Source: Stenotrophomonas maltophilia R551-3 (GTDB taxonomy: Bacteria > Pseudomonadota > Gammaproteobacteria > Xanthomonadales > Xanthomonadaceae). Taken from it: DNA of 64,000 nt. The stretch is taken from the NCBI RefSeq assembly GCF_000020665.1, contig NC_011071.1, forward strand, positions 796,501 to 860,500, in the 5' to 3' direction. The notes under the pieces were generated by a model that saw nothing but the letters and a program-made list of their open reading frames with translations, was not told the origin of the DNA and searched no databases. A program made the position numbers and the translations under genes. Of this stretch, positions 41,809 to 51,843 are shown one piece after another; position 1 is the first letter of the stretch; each line of letters opens with the position of its first letter.

Positions 41809-42891
41809 TCAGCCCGCCGACAGCTGGGCCAGGGCGTCGACCTGGTGTTCGTGGCTGAGCCGCTGCAGCAGCGGATCGAGATCGCCGGCGAGGATGTTCG
41901 GCAGGTCATACAGGGTCAGGCCTTCCACGCGGTGGTCGGTGATCCGGCCCTGCGGGAAGTTGTAGGTGCGGATGCGCTGGCTGCGGTCGCCGCTGCCGAC
42001 CTGCAGGCGACGCGACTCGGCCTGCGCGGCGTCCTGGCGCTGGCGCTCGGCGTCCAGCAGCTGCGCCTTCAGGCGCTTCATCGCCTTGTCGCGGTTGGCG
42101 TGTTGGCTGCGCTCGGTCTGGCATTCCACCACCACACCGGTTGGCACGTGGGTGATGCGGATGGCCGACTCGGTCTTGTTGACGTGCTGGCCACCGGCGC
42201 CGGACGAGCGGAACGTATCCACCCTCAGGTCGGCCGGATTGATGACGATGTCATCGACTTCATCGGCCTCGGGAATGATCGCCACGGTCGCCGCCGAGGT
42301 GTGGATGCGGCCCTGCGATTCGGTAGCCGGAACACGCTGTACGCGATGCGTGCCCGATTCGAATTTCAGGCGTGAGAACGCACCACGGCCGACCACGCGC
42401 GCCACCACTTCCTTGTAGCCGCCATGTTCGCCGGGGTTGTCCGATTCGATCTCGACCTTCCAGCCCTGGCGTTCGGCATAGCGGGCGTACATGCGGAACA
42501 GGTCGCCGGCGAAGATCGCTGCTTCGTCGCCACCGGTACCGGCACGCACTTCCAGGAACAGGTTGCCGTCGTCGCGTGGGTCGCGCGGCACCAGCAGCAA
42601 TGCCAGTTCCTGCTCCAGCTCCTGCAGGCGCGCCTGCGCGGCCGCGATTTCCTCGTCGGCCAGCTCGCGCAGGTCGGGGTCGGCACGCATGCCTTCGGCC
42701 GCGGCCAGGTCGGCCTTGGCACGGGTTTCATCGGCCAGGGCGGTGGCGATCGGCTCAAGTTGGGCGAATTCGCGCGAAAGGTCGCGGAAACGGGTGTTGT
42801 CGGCGACCACATCGGGTTCGGCGAGCAGGCGTTCCAGTTCTTCGCGGCGCTCGGCCAGCGCTTCCAGCTTACGGCGCAGGGTCGGCGTCAT
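41809..42891 (-). CDS. prfA: Peptide chain release factor 1
   Basis: RF1 of 360 aa, releasing peptides at UAA and UAG. The RF1-type codon-recognition tripeptide PAT is in [10 protein letters not shown] near residue 190. The catalytic GGQ is in [13 protein letters not shown] near 235 and is the target of PrmC (12075 in this window). It starts within the end of hemA (23-base overlap), the common hemA-prfA order in gammaproteobacteria. In many relatives prmC follows prfA; here prmC is 30 kb away. Confidence 0.97.
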   Translation of the reverse strand: MTPTLRRKLEALAERREELERLLAEPDVVADNTRFRDLSREFAQLEPIATALADETRAKADLAAAEGMRADPDLRELADEEIAAAQARLQELEQELALLLVPRDPRDDGNLFLEVRAGTGGDEAAIFAGDLFRMYARYAERQGWKVEIESDNPGEHGGYKEVVARVVGRGAFSRLKFESGTHRVQRVPATESQGRIHTSAATVAIIPEADEVDDIVINPADLRVDTFRSSGAGGQHVNKTESAIRITHVPTGVVVECQTERSQHANRDKAMKRLKAQLLDAERQRQDAAQAESRRLQVGSGDRSQRIRTYNFPQGRITDHRVEGLTLYDLPNILAGDLDPLLQRLSHEHQVDALAQLSAG

Positions 42892-44152
42892 CAGGTCTCA
42901 CGGGTGGGTGGCGGTAACCCGGCGTGGCCGGGAACAGGCGCTCGGCGGCGCGGGTCAGGTCGGCGTCGCCGCTCAGCGCGGCCGCGCGCAGCGCAGCGGT
43001 CGGCGGATGCAGCAGGCGGTTGGTCAGGCCATGGGCAAGCAGTTCCAGTACTTCGTCAGCCGGCTTGCCGTTGGCCAGCTGCTGGCGTGCGCGCTCCAGC
43101 AGTTCGGTGCGGGTGGCTTCGCCAAACGCGCGCAGCTGCCGCAATGGCGCCTGGTGGGCGCTGGCCTGCTGCGTTTCGACGAAGCGCGACACCTGCAGGT
43201 CGATGATCGCCTCGGCCTCGGCGGCAGCCTCGCGGCGGCCACGGCGGTTGTCTTCCACCGCCCGCTCGAGATCGTCCACGGTGTACAGAAAGGCATCGTT
43301 GAGCGTGGCGACGTCGGCTTCGATGTCACGCGGCACGGCCAGGTCGAACAGCAGCATCGGCTTGTGCCGGCGCGTGCGCAGCGCCTTGGCCACCATCTCG
43401 CGATGGATCACCGGCTCGCGTGCGGCAGTGGCCGAGAACACCACGTCGGCCTCACCCAGGTGGCGGTCCAGTTCGGTCAGCGGCAGGGCCACGCCGCCGT
43501 GGCGGCTGGCCAGCTCCTGCGCATGGGCGAGGGTGCGGTTGGCGATCAGCAGCCGCCGCACCTTGCCCTCACTCAGGTGGCGTGCAGCCAGCTCGATGGT
43601 CTCGCCGGCGCCGACCAGCAGCACGGTGGAATCGTCCAGGCGCGCGAACGCGTTCTGTGCCAGCCGCACTGCGGCCGATGCCACCGACACCGGGTTGGCG
43701 CCGACCTGGGTATCGGTGCGTGCGCGCTTGGCCACCGAGAAGGTCTGCTGGAACAGCCGGTCCAGGCGCTGGCCAAGCAGGCCGTGGTCGCGCGCGGTCG
43801 ACCAGGCATCCTTCACCTGGCCGAGGATCTGCGGTTCGCCCAGCACCATCGAGTCCAGCCCGGTGGCGACCCGGAACAGGTGGCGTACCGCTTCGGCATC
43901 GGCATGCTGGTACAGGTAGCCCTGCAGGTCGCCGGCCTGGGTATGCAGCCATTGGTCCAGCGCCTGTGCAGAGTCGGCCACCGCGTACAGCTCGGTGCGG
44001 TTGCAGGTGGACAGCAGCACCGCCTCGGCGATCTGCGGGGTATCGCGCAGCGAACCGAGCGCGCGCGGCAACGCCTCACCGGCGAAGGCTGCGCGTTCGC
44101 GCAGTTCCACCGGTGCGGTCTGGTGATTCAGTCCGAGCACCCACAGGGTCAT
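42869..44152 (-). CDS. hemA: Glutamyl-tRNA reductase
   Basis: A protein of 427 aa that reduces glutamyl-tRNA to glutamate-1-semialdehyde with NADPH, the first step of heme synthesis in this group. [17 protein letters not shown] near residue 6, the catalytic Cys in [12 protein letters not shown] near 50, and the NADPH site [17 protein letters not shown] near 177 are present. It is divergent from the TPR/lolB operon with only 54 bases between the start codons, so the two promoters must overlap or be very close. Confidence 0.97.
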   Translation of the reverse strand: MTLWVLGLNHQTAPVELRERAAFAGEALPRALGSLRDTPQIAEAVLLSTCNRTELYAVADSAQALDQWLHTQAGDLQGYLYQHADAEAVRHLFRVATGLDSMVLGEPQILGQVKDAWSTARDHGLLGQRLDRLFQQTFSVAKRARTDTQVGANPVSVASAAVRLAQNAFARLDDSTVLLVGAGETIELAARHLSEGKVRRLLIANRTLAHAQELASRHGGVALPLTELDRHLGEADVVFSATAAREPVIHREMVAKALRTRRHKPMLLFDLAVPRDIEADVATLNDAFLYTVDDLERAVEDNRRGRREAAAEAEAIIDLQVSRFVETQQASAHQAPLRQLRAFGEATRTELLERARQQLANGKPADEVLELLAHGLTNRLLHPPTAALRAAALSGDADLTRAAERLFPATPGYRHPPVRPDDADPAP

Positions 44153-44206
44153 TGTTCAGTTGCTTGCGATAAGCTGCTGGCCATTGGACGACATTTTAAG
44201 GCCCCG

Positions 44207-45901
44207 ATGCCGACGATGCCCGCATTGATTCGCATCCCCAGTGTTCTGCTGCTGTCCCTGGCCTGCGGCCAGGCCCTGGCGGCGGTGCCGGCCAAGGCCC
44301 CCGTGCGGGCCCCGGCCACTGAGGAACTGGCACTGGAACCGGTGATGGCCGGTGAATTCGCGCTGCAGGCCGGCAAGCTGGCCGAGGCCGCGCGCTGGTA
44401 CCTGCAGGCCGCCCAGCAGACCGACGGCGACGCCGGCCTGGCCGAGCGTGCGACCCGTATTTCCATGCTTGCCAACGATGATGCCAGCGCGGCAAAGGGC
44501 CTGGCCCTGTGGCAGCAGCGCGCCCCGCGTTCGTTGACCATGCGCAGTGCGGCCGGTGCGCTGGCCATGCGCCAGGGCGATGTGAAGGCGGCCCGCACCG
44601 AACTGCAGGGCCTGCTGGCCGACCCCGACGAGCGCGGCTGGAAGTTCGCCCTGGCCGCACTGATCGGTGGCGGCCGTGATCCGGCGGTGCCCGCGCAGGT
44701 GCTGGGTGAGCTGGTCGACGCCAATGCCATTCCGCCGAAGATCGAAGCCTGGCAGGAGTTTGGCCGCCTTGCCCTGCGCATGGAAAAGCCCGAGCTGGCC
44801 CGGCGCATGATCGATGAAGTGGTCAAGCGCTTCCCGGAAGAGCCACGTGTGGCGCTGCTGCGTGCCAGCCAGCTGCAGCAGGCGGGCGAGACCGGCAAGG
44901 CGTTGTCGCTGCTGCACGATGTGGAGCCGAAGACCCGCCAGGACCCGGAACTGCGCAATGCGGTGGCCATTGCCTACGACAGTCTCGGCCAGCCGTCCGC
45001 CGCCGAGCGCGTGCTGGCGTTCGGCCCGCAGGACGTGCAGACCTGGGGCATGCGCGCCTCGCTGCTGGCCAAGCAGGGCGACAAGGCCGCGCTTTCCAAT
45101 CTCTACAACGAACTGTCGCGGCAGGCGGCCAAGCCGGACCCGGCGCAGCGCCTGCTGCTGGGCAAGATCGCCGAGTACCTGAAGCGTTATCCCGAGGCGG
45201 TGCAGTGGTACCACAGCGTGCCCGGTGGCGATGAGCTGAGCGAGGCGCGCCTGCGCGCGGCCAATGCCCAGGCCCTGGCCGGGCGTCTGCCACTGGCGCT
45301 GGACGAAGTGCATGCGATCCAGTCCGATGCGGTGGTCGACGACGACGTGCGCCGCGACGCCTACCTGCTGGAAGCCGAGCTGCGCCAGCGCGCCGACGAC
45401 AGTGCCGGCGAGCTGGATGCGCTGGCCCGCGGCCTGGCGGCCTACCCGGATGACAACGGCCTGCTGTACGCCCGTGCGCTTACCTGGGAGCGTCGCGACG
45501 ACATTCCGCGTGCCGAGGCCGATCTGCGCAAGATCCTGGTGACCGAGCCGGAGAACGTGCCGGCTTTGAACGCGCTGGGTTACACCCTGGCCGATCGCAC
45601 CGGCCGCCTGCAGGAAGCACTGGAGCTGATCGACCGCGCCCGCGTGGCCGAACCGGACAACGCCGCCATCGTCGACAGCTACGGCTGGGTGCTGTATCGC
45701 CTGGGCCGCAAGGAAGAGGCACTGGTGCAGCTGCGCCGGGCCTGGACCCTGGCCAAGGACCCGGAGATCGCTTCGCACGTTGGCGAAGTGCTGTGGGTGC
45801 TGGGCAAGCACGATGAGGCCCGTCATTTCTTCGAGGAAGCGGCCAAGCTCGACCCTGAAAACCGCGCGCTGCTGCGCGCCCGCGAGAAATTCAATCCATG
45901 A
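44207..45901 (+). CDS. TPR repeat protein, exported
   Basis: A protein of 564 aa with a signal peptide (about 1-26, ending GQALAA) and tetratricopeptide repeats over most of the chain, the clearest near residues 435-555 ([20 protein letters not shown] and [20 protein letters not shown]). It is the usual TPR protein upstream of lolB in Pseudomonas and Xanthomonas, probably periplasmic or outer-membrane associated. The frame is open far upstream to 42491, but that part is antisense to hemA and prfA. AAGG precedes the ATG at 44207; the ATG at 44216 is possible. Confidence 0.88.
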   Translation: MPTMPALIRIPSVLLLSLACGQALAAVPAKAPVRAPATEELALEPVMAGEFALQAGKLAEAARWYLQAAQQTDGDAGLAERATRISMLANDDASAAKGLALWQQRAPRSLTMRSAAGALAMRQGDVKAARTELQGLLADPDERGWKFALAALIGGGRDPAVPAQVLGELVDANAIPPKIEAWQEFGRLALRMEKPELARRMIDEVVKRFPEEPRVALLRASQLQQAGETGKALSLLHDVEPKTRQDPELRNAVAIAYDSLGQPSAAERVLAFGPQDVQTWGMRASLLAKQGDKAALSNLYNELSRQAAKPDPAQRLLLGKIAEYLKRYPEAVQWYHSVPGGDELSEARLRAANAQALAGRLPLALDEVHAIQSDAVVDDDVRRDAYLLEAELRQRADDSAGELDALARGLAAYPDDNGLLYARALTWERRDDIPRAEADLRKILVTEPENVPALNALGYTLADRTGRLQEALELIDRARVAEPDNAAIVDSYGWVLYRLGRKEEALVQLRRAWTLAKDPEIASHVGEVLWVLGKHDEARHFFEEAAKLDPENRALLRAREKFNP

Positions 45902-46557
45902 GTGTTTCCCTGATCCGGCCGCTGCTGTTGGCGGCCGCGACCCTGGCGGTCACCGCCTGCACCACCGTGGGCACCCAGAAGACCCCGGCGCCGGCCGTGG
46001 TCGAGTTCGTGTCCGCCGAAGCCGCGCAGGCCGAGGCCGCGCGCGTGGCCGCGCTGCATGCGCAGCCGGACTGGGCCTTCCAGGGCCGGGTCGCGGTAAG
46101 CAAGGGCAAGGATGGCGGCAGCGGCCGCATCGACTGGAAGCAGGACGGCCGCCGCTACGTGGTCGAGTTGAGCGCACCGGTGACCCGGCAGAGCTGGAAG
46201 CTGACCGGCGATACCCATTCCGAGGCCGGCCGCCTGGAAGGGTTGGCCGGTGGCCCGCGTGACGGCGAGGACGCCCAGCAGCTGCTGCTGGAGGCTACCG
46301 GCTGGGATATCCCGGTCAACCAGCTGCCGGACTGGATCCGCGGCCTGGTGGCAGGCGACGCTGCCGGCCCCGAAAAGGTCGAGCGTGACGGCGAGGGCCG
46401 TCCGCGCCGCATGCTGCAGATGGGTTGGCAGGTGCAGTACCTGGACTGGTACCCGGCTGATGCCGGGCGCCCGGCCGTGCCGCGCCGGATCGAGGCCAGC
46501 AATGGCGACGCCAAGGTGCGCCTGCTGGTGGACCAGTGGGCGCAGGGCACGCCATGA
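45898..46557 (+). CDS. lolB: Outer membrane lipoprotein receptor LolB
   Basis: A lipoprotein of 219 aa with the lipobox LAVTAC (Cys near residue 21). It accepts lipoproteins from LolA and inserts them in the outer membrane. The segment [20 protein letters not shown] near 58-77 and the C-terminal [20 protein letters not shown] fit the LolB beta-barrel fold. It overlaps the TPR gene by four bases and ispE by ATGA, forming one transcription unit. Confidence 0.93.
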   Translation: MSVSLIRPLLLAAATLAVTACTTVGTQKTPAPAVVEFVSAEAAQAEAARVAALHAQPDWAFQGRVAVSKGKDGGSGRIDWKQDGRRYVVELSAPVTRQSWKLTGDTHSEAGRLEGLAGGPRDGEDAQQLLLEATGWDIPVNQLPDWIRGLVAGDAAGPEKVERDGEGRPRRMLQMGWQVQYLDWYPADAGRPAVPRRIEASNGDAKVRLLVDQWAQGTP

Positions 46558-47423
46558 GTGCCGGGCGCGACGACGCGGGCTGGTCCTGGTGGCCGGCCCC
46601 GGCCAAGCTGAACCTGTTCCTGCACATCACTGGCCGCCGTGCCGACGGTTACCACGAGCTGCAGACCGTGTTCCGCCTGCTGGACTGGGGCGACCGTATC
46701 GGCCTGCGCCTGCGTGAAGACGGTCAGGTGCGCCGTGAAGGCGAGGGCCTGGCCGGCGTGGCCGAGGCCGATGATCTGGCAGTGCGTGCCGCGCGCCTGC
46801 TAAAAGATGTGGCGAATGTCGCGCAAGGTGCGGACATCATCGTTGAAAAGCACGTTTCGGCGGGCGGTGGCTTTGGCGGCGGTTCGTCCGATGCCGCCAC
46901 CGTGCTGGTGGTGCTGAACCGCCTGTGGCAGGCCGGTCTGGACGAGGACGCGCTTGCCGCGCTGGGCCTGCGCCTGGGTGCCGATGTGCCGGTGTTCGTG
47001 CGCGGGCGCAATGCCTGGGCCGAAGGGGTGGGCGAACGCCTGCAGCCGATCGAGCTGACGCCGGCCTGGTATGTCATCGCCGAACCCGGGGTTCATGTTC
47101 CCACCCCGGCCCTGTTTGCTGATCCGGATTTGACGCGCGACTGCCCACAGGCGAAAATAGACGACTTCGCTTCCGGCGCTCTGGTCGGGAACGTGTTCGA
47201 GCCGGTGCTGCGCCGCCGCGAGCCTGCCGTAGAGGCGGTGCTTGCCGCGTTGAGCGGTATTGGCCGGGCACGTTTGACCGGGTCCGGAAGTGGTTGTTTC
47301 GTCGAGTTCGATTCGCAGGCTGCCGCAGAGCAGGGGCGAGCGGAGTTGCCGAAGGAGTTGCGGGCAAGGGTGGCTGCGGGCGTTGCACGTTCGCCACTGC
47401 TGGATGCACTCGAGCAACACTGA
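46554..47423 (+). CDS. ispE: 4-diphosphocytidyl-2-C-methyl-D-erythritol kinase
   Basis: A GHMP kinase of 289 aa in the MEP isoprenoid pathway. [21 protein letters not shown] near residue 15 contains the catalytic Lys. The ATP loop is [17 protein letters not shown] near 101, and the third GHMP motif is [12 protein letters not shown] near 246. The ATG at 46554 overlaps the lolB stop (ATGA). tRNA-Gln follows 11 bases after its stop, so the tRNA may be processed from the same transcript. Confidence 0.96.
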   Translation: MSAGRDDAGWSWWPAPAKLNLFLHITGRRADGYHELQTVFRLLDWGDRIGLRLREDGQVRREGEGLAGVAEADDLAVRAARLLKDVANVAQGADIIVEKHVSAGGGFGGGSSDAATVLVVLNRLWQAGLDEDALAALGLRLGADVPVFVRGRNAWAEGVGERLQPIELTPAWYVIAEPGVHVPTPALFADPDLTRDCPQAKIDDFASGALVGNVFEPVLRRREPAVEAVLAALSGIGRARLTGSGSGCFVEFDSQAAAEQGRAELPKELRARVAAGVARSPLLDALEQH

Positions 47424-47434
47424 TTCATCAATGC

Positions 47435-47511
47435 AGGGGCGTCGCCAAGAGGCCCAAGGCACCAGGTTTTGATCCTGGCATTCGGAGGTTCGAATCCTCC
47501 CGCCCCTGCCA
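47435..47511 (+). tRNA. tRNA-Gln (anticodon UUG)
   Basis: A cloverleaf of 77 bases including an encoded CCA. The acceptor stem is AGGGGCG/CGCCCCT, the D-stem GCC/GGC, the anticodon stem CCAGG/CCTGG with loop TTTTGAT (anticodon TTG), and the T-arm GGAGG-TTCGAAT-CCTCC with discriminator G. It lies between ispE and prs, a conserved placement in gammaproteobacteria. Confidence 0.97.
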
Positions 47512-47646
47512 ATGCGGCTGTGTCCGCGCCATCCAGCGCATCGACCGCGCGGGACGTGGAAACAACCGCGGTGTTGTCAGCAGCAGGGGCCGAAGCGGTC
47601 CTTGCCGCTACCGGATCCCCGCCACTCGTCCCCGCCCGAGACAATC

Positions 47647-48609
47647 ATGATGCAAGAGTCCCCGAACCTGCTGGTCTTTTCCGGCAACGCCAACAAACGT
47701 CTGGCGCAGAACATCTGCAAGGAACTGGGAGTACGCCCGGGCAAGGCGCTGGTCTCGCACTTCTCCGATGGTGAAGTGCAGGTGGAAATCGAAGAGAACG
47801 TCCGCAAGCAGGACGTGTTCGTGATCCAGCCGACCTGTGCGCCGAGCGCGGAAAACCTGATGGAACTGCTGGTGCTGATCGACGCGCTGAAGCGCGCATC
47901 GGTGGCCAGCGTGACCGCCGTGGTGCCGTACTTCGGCTACTCGCGCCAGGATCGCCGCATGCGTTCCTCGCGCGTGCCGATCACCGCCAAGCTGGCGGCG
48001 AAGATGTTCAGCACCGCTGGCGCTGATCGCGTGCTGACCGTTGACCTGCACGCCGACCAGATCCAGGGCTTCTTCGATATCCCGGTGGACAACGTGTATG
48101 CGTCCCCGCTGCTGCTGGCCGACATCTGGCGTGCCTACGGCACCGAGAACCTGATCGTGGTGTCGCCGGACGTGGGCGGCGTGGTCCGTGCCCGTGCAGT
48201 GGCCAAGCGCCTCGACGATGCCGACCTGGCGATCATCGACAAGCGCCGCCCGCGCGCCAACGTCTCCACCGTGATGAACATCATCGGTGATGTCGAAGGC
48301 AAGACCTGCGTGATGGTCGATGACATCGTCGATACCGCCGGCACCCTGTGCGCCGCTGCCGCTGCCTTGAAGGCGCGCGGTGCGCTCAAGGTCGCCGCCT
48401 ACTGCACCCACGCGGTGCTGTCGGGCCCGGCGGTGGACAACATCACCAATTCCCAGCTCGACGAGCTGGTGGTGACCGATACCATCCCGCTGAAGGACGC
48501 AGCGCGGGTGTGCAGCAAGATCCGCCAGCTGAGCGTGGCGGAAATGCTGGCCGAGACGATGCGCCGCATCGCCTTCGGTGAGTCGGTCAGCTCGCTGTAC
48601 GTCGACTGA
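47647..48609 (+). CDS. prs: Ribose-phosphate pyrophosphokinase
   Basis: PRPP synthetase of 320 aa, which makes 5-phosphoribosyl-1-pyrophosphate from ribose-5-phosphate and [17 protein letters not shown] near the start, the ATP-binding [10 protein letters not shown] near 99, and the PRPP loop [15 protein letters not shown] near 220 are diagnostic. GRDG-like [15 protein letters not shown] lies near 135. The ATG at 47650 is an equal alternative start. It follows the tRNA-Gln gene by 135 bases. Confidence 0.97.
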   Translation: MMQESPNLLVFSGNANKRLAQNICKELGVRPGKALVSHFSDGEVQVEIEENVRKQDVFVIQPTCAPSAENLMELLVLIDALKRASVASVTAVVPYFGYSRQDRRMRSSRVPITAKLAAKMFSTAGADRVLTVDLHADQIQGFFDIPVDNVYASPLLLADIWRAYGTENLIVVSPDVGGVVRARAVAKRLDDADLAIIDKRRPRANVSTVMNIIGDVEGKTCVMVDDIVDTAGTLCAAAAALKARGALKVAAYCTHAVLSGPAVDNITNSQLDELVVTDTIPLKDAARVCSKIRQLSVAEMLAETMRRIAFGESVSSLYVD

Positions 48610-48715
48610 TTTTTCGTCCCCGCCGGCAACGGCAGGGACACACCGGGCGCTTCTGGTCGCGGAAGTGCCTTCAACCGCCAAGCCGCAAGGCAAGGCAACA
48701 ACTGAGTAGTCGAAA

Positions 48716-49336
48716 ATGTCGAAGACCCATGAAATCAAGGTCACCAAGCGTGAACTGCAGCGTAAGGGTGCGAGCCGCCGCCTGCGTCACGCTGGTGTGA
48801 TCCCGGCGATCGTGTACGGCGGCAACGCCGAGCCGGTCGCCGTCAGCCTGGACCACAACGAAATCTGGCTGGCCCAGCAGAACGAGTGGTTCTATGCCTC
48901 GATCCTGGACCTGAACCTGGACGGCCAGGTGCAGAAGGTGCTGCTGCGTGACATGCAGCGCCATCCGTACAAGCAGCTGATCATGCACCTGGACTTCCTG
49001 CGCGTGAACGAGAACGAGAAGCTGACCGCTTCGGTTCCGCTGCACTTCATCAACGAAGACACCTCGCCGGCTGGCAAGGCTGCCGACGTCGTGGTCGCCC
49101 ACGAACTGAAGGAAGTGTCCATCAGCTGCCTGCCGAAGGACCTGCCGGAGTCGATCGAAGTCGACCTGGGCGAGCTGAAGGCTGGCGACATCGTGTACCT
49201 GTCGGACATCAAGCTGCCGAAGGGCGTGGAAATCCCGGCGCTGGCGCTGGGCAAGGACCACGACGACGCCATCGTCACTGCCAAGCACGGCAAGGGCGAA
49301 GCTGCCGACGCTGAAGAAGCAGCGGCTGCCGAGTAA
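48716..49336 (+). CDS. rplY: 50S ribosomal protein L25 / Ctc
   Basis: A long-form L25 (TL5/Ctc type) of 206 aa that binds 5S rRNA. The N-terminal L25 domain has RKGASRRLRHAGVIPAIVYGG near residue 18. The C-terminal Ctc beta domain has LPEDL-like LPKDLPESIEVDLGELKAGD near 140, and the acidic Ala/Glu-rich tail is typical. The order prs-rplY-pth-ychF is conserved in many gammaproteobacteria. Confidence 0.96.
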   Translation: MSKTHEIKVTKRELQRKGASRRLRHAGVIPAIVYGGNAEPVAVSLDHNEIWLAQQNEWFYASILDLNLDGQVQKVLLRDMQRHPYKQLIMHLDFLRVNENEKLTASVPLHFINEDTSPAGKAADVVVAHELKEVSISCLPKDLPESIEVDLGELKAGDIVYLSDIKLPKGVEIPALALGKDHDDAIVTAKHGKGEAADAEEAAAAE

Positions 49337-49345
49337 TGCCTTCGC

Positions 49346-49369
49346 GGCGCCTGCCTTCGGGCAGGCGCC
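49346..49369 (+). terminator. GC hairpin between rplY and pth
   Basis: GGCGCCTGCC (49346-49355) pairs with GGCAGGCGCC (49360-49369). There is no T-run; it may modulate rplY mRNA ends rather than stop transcription into pth. Confidence 0.4.
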
Positions 49370-49395
49370 GTACTGGCATGTACCAGGAAGATCCA

Positions 49396-49974
49396 ATGGC
49401 AGGATTGCGACTGATCGTCGGTCTGGGCAACCCCGGATCGGAGCACGCCCGGACCCGGCACAATGCCGGGTTTCATTTCGTTGAGGCCTTGGCTGAAAAA
49501 GCCGGCGCGCGCTGGAACGTGGACAGCAAGCTGTTCGGGGAGACTGCCAAGGTCGAGATCGCCGGGCAGACGGTGTGGCTGCTCAAGCCCGCCACCTTCA
49601 TGAACCTCAGTGGCAAGTCGGTCACCGCCGCACAGCGGTTCTGGAAGATCGAGCCGGAAGAAACCCTGCTGGCCCATGACGAACTGGACCTGGCGCCCGG
49701 CGTGGCGCGGCTGAAGTTCGACGGTGGCCACGGTGGCCAGAATGGCCTGCGCGACACCATCCGCCTTCTCGGCCACGGCAAGTTCCACCGCCTGCGCGTG
49801 GGCATCGGCCATCCCGGCCACAAGGACCGCGTGGTGGGCTGGGTGCTCGGCCGTCCCTCCAAAGACGACGAAGTGCTGATTTCGCGCGCCATCGACGATG
49901 CGATCGACGTGCTGCCGCTGGCGGTGCAGGGCGATTTCAGCGAAGCGATGAAGCGGCTGCACACCCCGAAATAA
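49396..49974 (+). CDS. pth: Peptidyl-tRNA hydrolase
   Basis: A protein of 192 aa that frees tRNAs from prematurely released peptidyl-tRNA. LIVGLGNPGSEHARTRHNAGF near the start includes the catalytic His, KPATFMNLSGKSV lies near 65, and GGHGGQNGLRD near 112 is conserved. The ATG at 49396 is chosen over a longer reading (49336) because CAGGAAGATCC lies just upstream. Confidence 0.96.
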   Translation: MAGLRLIVGLGNPGSEHARTRHNAGFHFVEALAEKAGARWNVDSKLFGETAKVEIAGQTVWLLKPATFMNLSGKSVTAAQRFWKIEPEETLLAHDELDLAPGVARLKFDGGHGGQNGLRDTIRLLGHGKFHRLRVGIGHPGHKDRVVGWVLGRPSKDDEVLISRAIDDAIDVLPLAVQGDFSEAMKRLHTPK

Positions 49975-49982
49975 TTGGCCCG

Positions 49983-50007
49983 GTAGGTACCGACCGTTGG
50001 TCGGTAC
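49983..50007. repeat. SMAG-type monomer (GTAGGTACCGACC stem)
   Basis: GTAGGTACCGACC-GTT-GGTCGGTAC between pth and ychF. A second hairpin with GATTGG/CCAATC ends and AAGCAGC/GCTGCTT arms follows at about 50015-50053. Confidence 0.7.
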
Positions 50008-50079
50008 GGAGAATGATTGGAAAAGCAGCGCCCATGTTGCTGCTTCCCCAATCACTTTCACCCCAGAGAGCTGTCACCC

Positions 50080-51171
50080 ATGGGTATCAAATGCGGCATC
50101 GTCGGCCTGCCCAACGTCGGCAAGTCGACCCTGTTCAACGCGCTGACCAAGGCGGGCATCGCCGCGGCCAACTTCCCGTTCTGCACCATCGAGCCGAACG
50201 TCGGCATCGTGCCGGTGCCGGATCCGCGCCTGAACGAGCTGGCAGCGATCATCAACCCGCAGAAGGTCATCCCGACTGCGGTCGAGTTCGTCGACATCGC
50301 CGGCCTGGTCGCCGGTGCCGCTAGCGGTGAAGGCTTGGGCAACAAGTTCCTGGCGCACATCCGCGAAGTCGATGCGATCACCCACGTGGTGCGCTGCTTC
50401 GAGAACGCCGACGTCATCCACGTCAACAACAAGGTCGACCCGATCTCGGATATCGAAACCATCGATACCGAACTGGCGCTGGCCGACCTGGACAGCGTCG
50501 AGAAGGCACTGAACCGTGCCGAGCGCGCCGCCAAGGGGGGTGACAAGGACGCGGCGGCGCGCAAGCCGGTGCTGGCCAAGCTGCAGGCGGCGCTGTCCGA
50601 CGGCAAGTCCGGTCGTTCGGTCGGCCTGGACGAGGAAGAGAAGGCGCTGGTGCGCGATCTGTTCCTGCTGACCCTGAAGCCGGTGATGTACATCGCCAAC
50701 GTGCTGGAAGACGGTTTCGAGAACAACCCGCACCTGGATGCCGTGCGCGCGCATGCCGCCGCTGAAGGCGCGCAGGTGGTGCCGGTGTCGGCCGCGATCG
50801 AAGAAGAGCTGTCCCAGCTCGACGACGAAGACCGCGATACCTTCCTGGCCGACCTGGGCCTGAGCGAGCCGGGCCTGAACCGCGTGATCAACGCGGCCTA
50901 CAGCCTGCTCGGCCTGCAGACCTACTTCACCGCTGGCGTGAAGGAAGTGCGTGCTTGGACCGTGCGCAAGGGCGCCACCGCCCCGCAGGCTGCCGCTGTC
51001 ATCCACACCGACTTCGAGAAGGGCTTCATCCGCGCTGAAACCATCGCGTATGACGACTTCATCAAGTACAAGGGCGAAGCCGGCGCCAAGGAAGCCGGTC
51101 GCCTGCGCCTGGAAGGCAAGGAATACCGCGTGCAGGAAGGCGACATCCTGCACTTCCGCTTCAACGTCTGA
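50080..51171 (+). CDS. ychF: Ribosome-associated GTPase/ATPase YchF
   Basis: An Obg-family NTPase of 363 aa that prefers ATP. The G1 motif [14 protein letters not shown] is near residue 9, with G2/G3 in [21 protein letters not shown] near 70. The noncanonical G4 NVLED occurs near 205, and the C-terminal TGS domain ([18 protein letters not shown]) is near 285. It binds ribosomes and affects stress responses and translation initiation choice. The ATG at 50080 begins the canonical [11 protein letters not shown]. Confidence 0.97.
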   Translation: MGIKCGIVGLPNVGKSTLFNALTKAGIAAANFPFCTIEPNVGIVPVPDPRLNELAAIINPQKVIPTAVEFVDIAGLVAGAASGEGLGNKFLAHIREVDAITHVVRCFENADVIHVNNKVDPISDIETIDTELALADLDSVEKALNRAERAAKGGDKDAAARKPVLAKLQAALSDGKSGRSVGLDEEEKALVRDLFLLTLKPVMYIANVLEDGFENNPHLDAVRAHAAAEGAQVVPVSAAIEEELSQLDDEDRDTFLADLGLSEPGLNRVINAAYSLLGLQTYFTAGVKEVRAWTVRKGATAPQAAAVIHTDFEKGFIRAETIAYDDFIKYKGEAGAKEAGRLRLEGKEYRVQEGDILHFRFNV

Positions 51172-51196
51172 TCCAGCGGTAACGGATCGATCCCGG

Positions 51197-51222
51197 ACGC
51201 CCCGCCTTGTGCGGGGCGTTCG
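51197..51222 (+). terminator. Intrinsic-type terminator after ychF
   Basis: ACGCCCCGC pairs with GCGGGGCGT, followed by TCGCGTTTC, 25 bases after the ychF stop. Confidence 0.65.
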
Positions 51223-51234
51223 CGTTTCTGGAGA

Positions 51235-51345
51235 TGGACAAAAAAACACCACGTTGCGAAACGCTTGCGGTGTGATGTTCGCCGGCACTTGTCCACAGCA
51301 AACTCCCATCGCTTTCCACGTCGGATGTGGAAAACCGCGCGGCGG
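51235..51345. repeat. DnaA-box-like array, unit 1
   Basis: Starts TGGACAAAA. It contains TTGTCCACA (51289-51297) and, 37 bases on, TGTGGAAAA (51326-51334, i.e. TTTTCCACA on the other strand). A palindrome TTTCCAC-N7-GTGGAAA spans the second box. Confidence 0.75.
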
Positions 51346-51348
51346 CCT

Positions 51349-51408
51349 GTAGAGCCGAGCCCACGCTCGGCTCAGGTTGGCATCAGCCGAGCATGGGCTC
51401 GGCTCTAC
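51349..51408. repeat. SMAG-type dimer inside the DnaA-box-like array
   Basis: GTAGAGCCGAGCCCACGCTC faces its complement, ending GCTCGGCTCTAC. It separates unit 1 from units 2 and 3 of the array. Confidence 0.85.
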
Positions 51409-51427
51409 AAGGCTTGCCCGTGTGGCG

Positions 51428-51540
51428 TGGACAAATTTTCACCACGCTCCGAAACGCCTGCAGCGCAACACTCGCGCCCACTTGTCCACATCAAGTTCCC
51501 ATGGCTTTACACGTGCTGTGTGGAAAACCGCGGCAATGCC
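51428..51540. repeat. DnaA-box-like array, unit 2
   Basis: Starts TGGACAAAT. It has TTGTCCACA (51482-51490) and TGTGGAAAA (51519-51527), again 37 bases apart. The palindrome is slightly decayed (TTTACAC-N7-GTGGAAA). Confidence 0.75.
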
Positions 51541-51648
51541 TGGACAAAAAAGCACCATGCCTTGAAACGATTGCCGTGCATGGCTCGCGCCCGCTTATCC
51601 ACACCAAACCCCCATCGCTTTCCACGCGCGATGTGGAAAACCTGCGGA
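51541..51648. repeat. DnaA-box-like array, unit 3
   Basis: Directly follows unit 2. It has TTATCCACA (51595-51603), an exact consensus DnaA box, and TGTGGAAAA (51632-51640), 37 bases apart, plus TTTCCAC-N7-GTGGAAA. No gene is seen in 51172-51660. Confidence 0.75.
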
Positions 51649-51660
51649 GCTACGCCTGGC

Positions 51661-51843
51661 TCAACGCCGGGTGGCGGGCGGAACGGTCGGCTGCGCGCTT
51701 GCCACGGCGTCTGCATTGACGGTGATTTGTACCCGCTCGGCATAGCGCGCCGAGGGGTGCGCAATGGAACGGCCCGACAGCAGCGAGCATCCAACAACGG
51801 ACAGGCAGGTGGCCAGCAGCAGTACAGCGGTGATGAGCTTCAT
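51661..51843 (-). CDS. Small lipoprotein
   Basis: A peptide of 60 aa with a strong lipoprotein signal, LLLATCLSVVGC (Cys near residue 19), followed by 41 residues with no recognisable domain. GGAAGAA lies just upstream of the ATG at 51843, which supports this short start over longer readings. Its function is unknown; it is likely anchored in the outer membrane. It reads toward the DnaA-box-like array. Confidence 0.65.
   Translation of the reverse strand: MKLITAVLLLATCLSVVGCSLLSGRSIAHPSARYAERVQITVNADAVASAQPTVPPATRR

Noticed and set aside
42491..44206. Upstream extension of the TPR protein frame, giving a 1136-aa product
   Set aside because: The extension is antisense to hemA and prfA, and the signal peptide begins only at 44207. 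The long open frame is a GC effect.
51235..51648. The three-unit array considered as a CRISPR
   Set aside because: Units are about 110 bases, only three, imperfect, with no short identical repeats separated by unique spacers, and no cas genes are in the window.
51235..51648. The array considered as the chromosomal replication origin
   Set aside because: dnaA, dnaN, recF, gyrB, rpmH and an AT-rich unwinding region are all absent from the neighbourhood.
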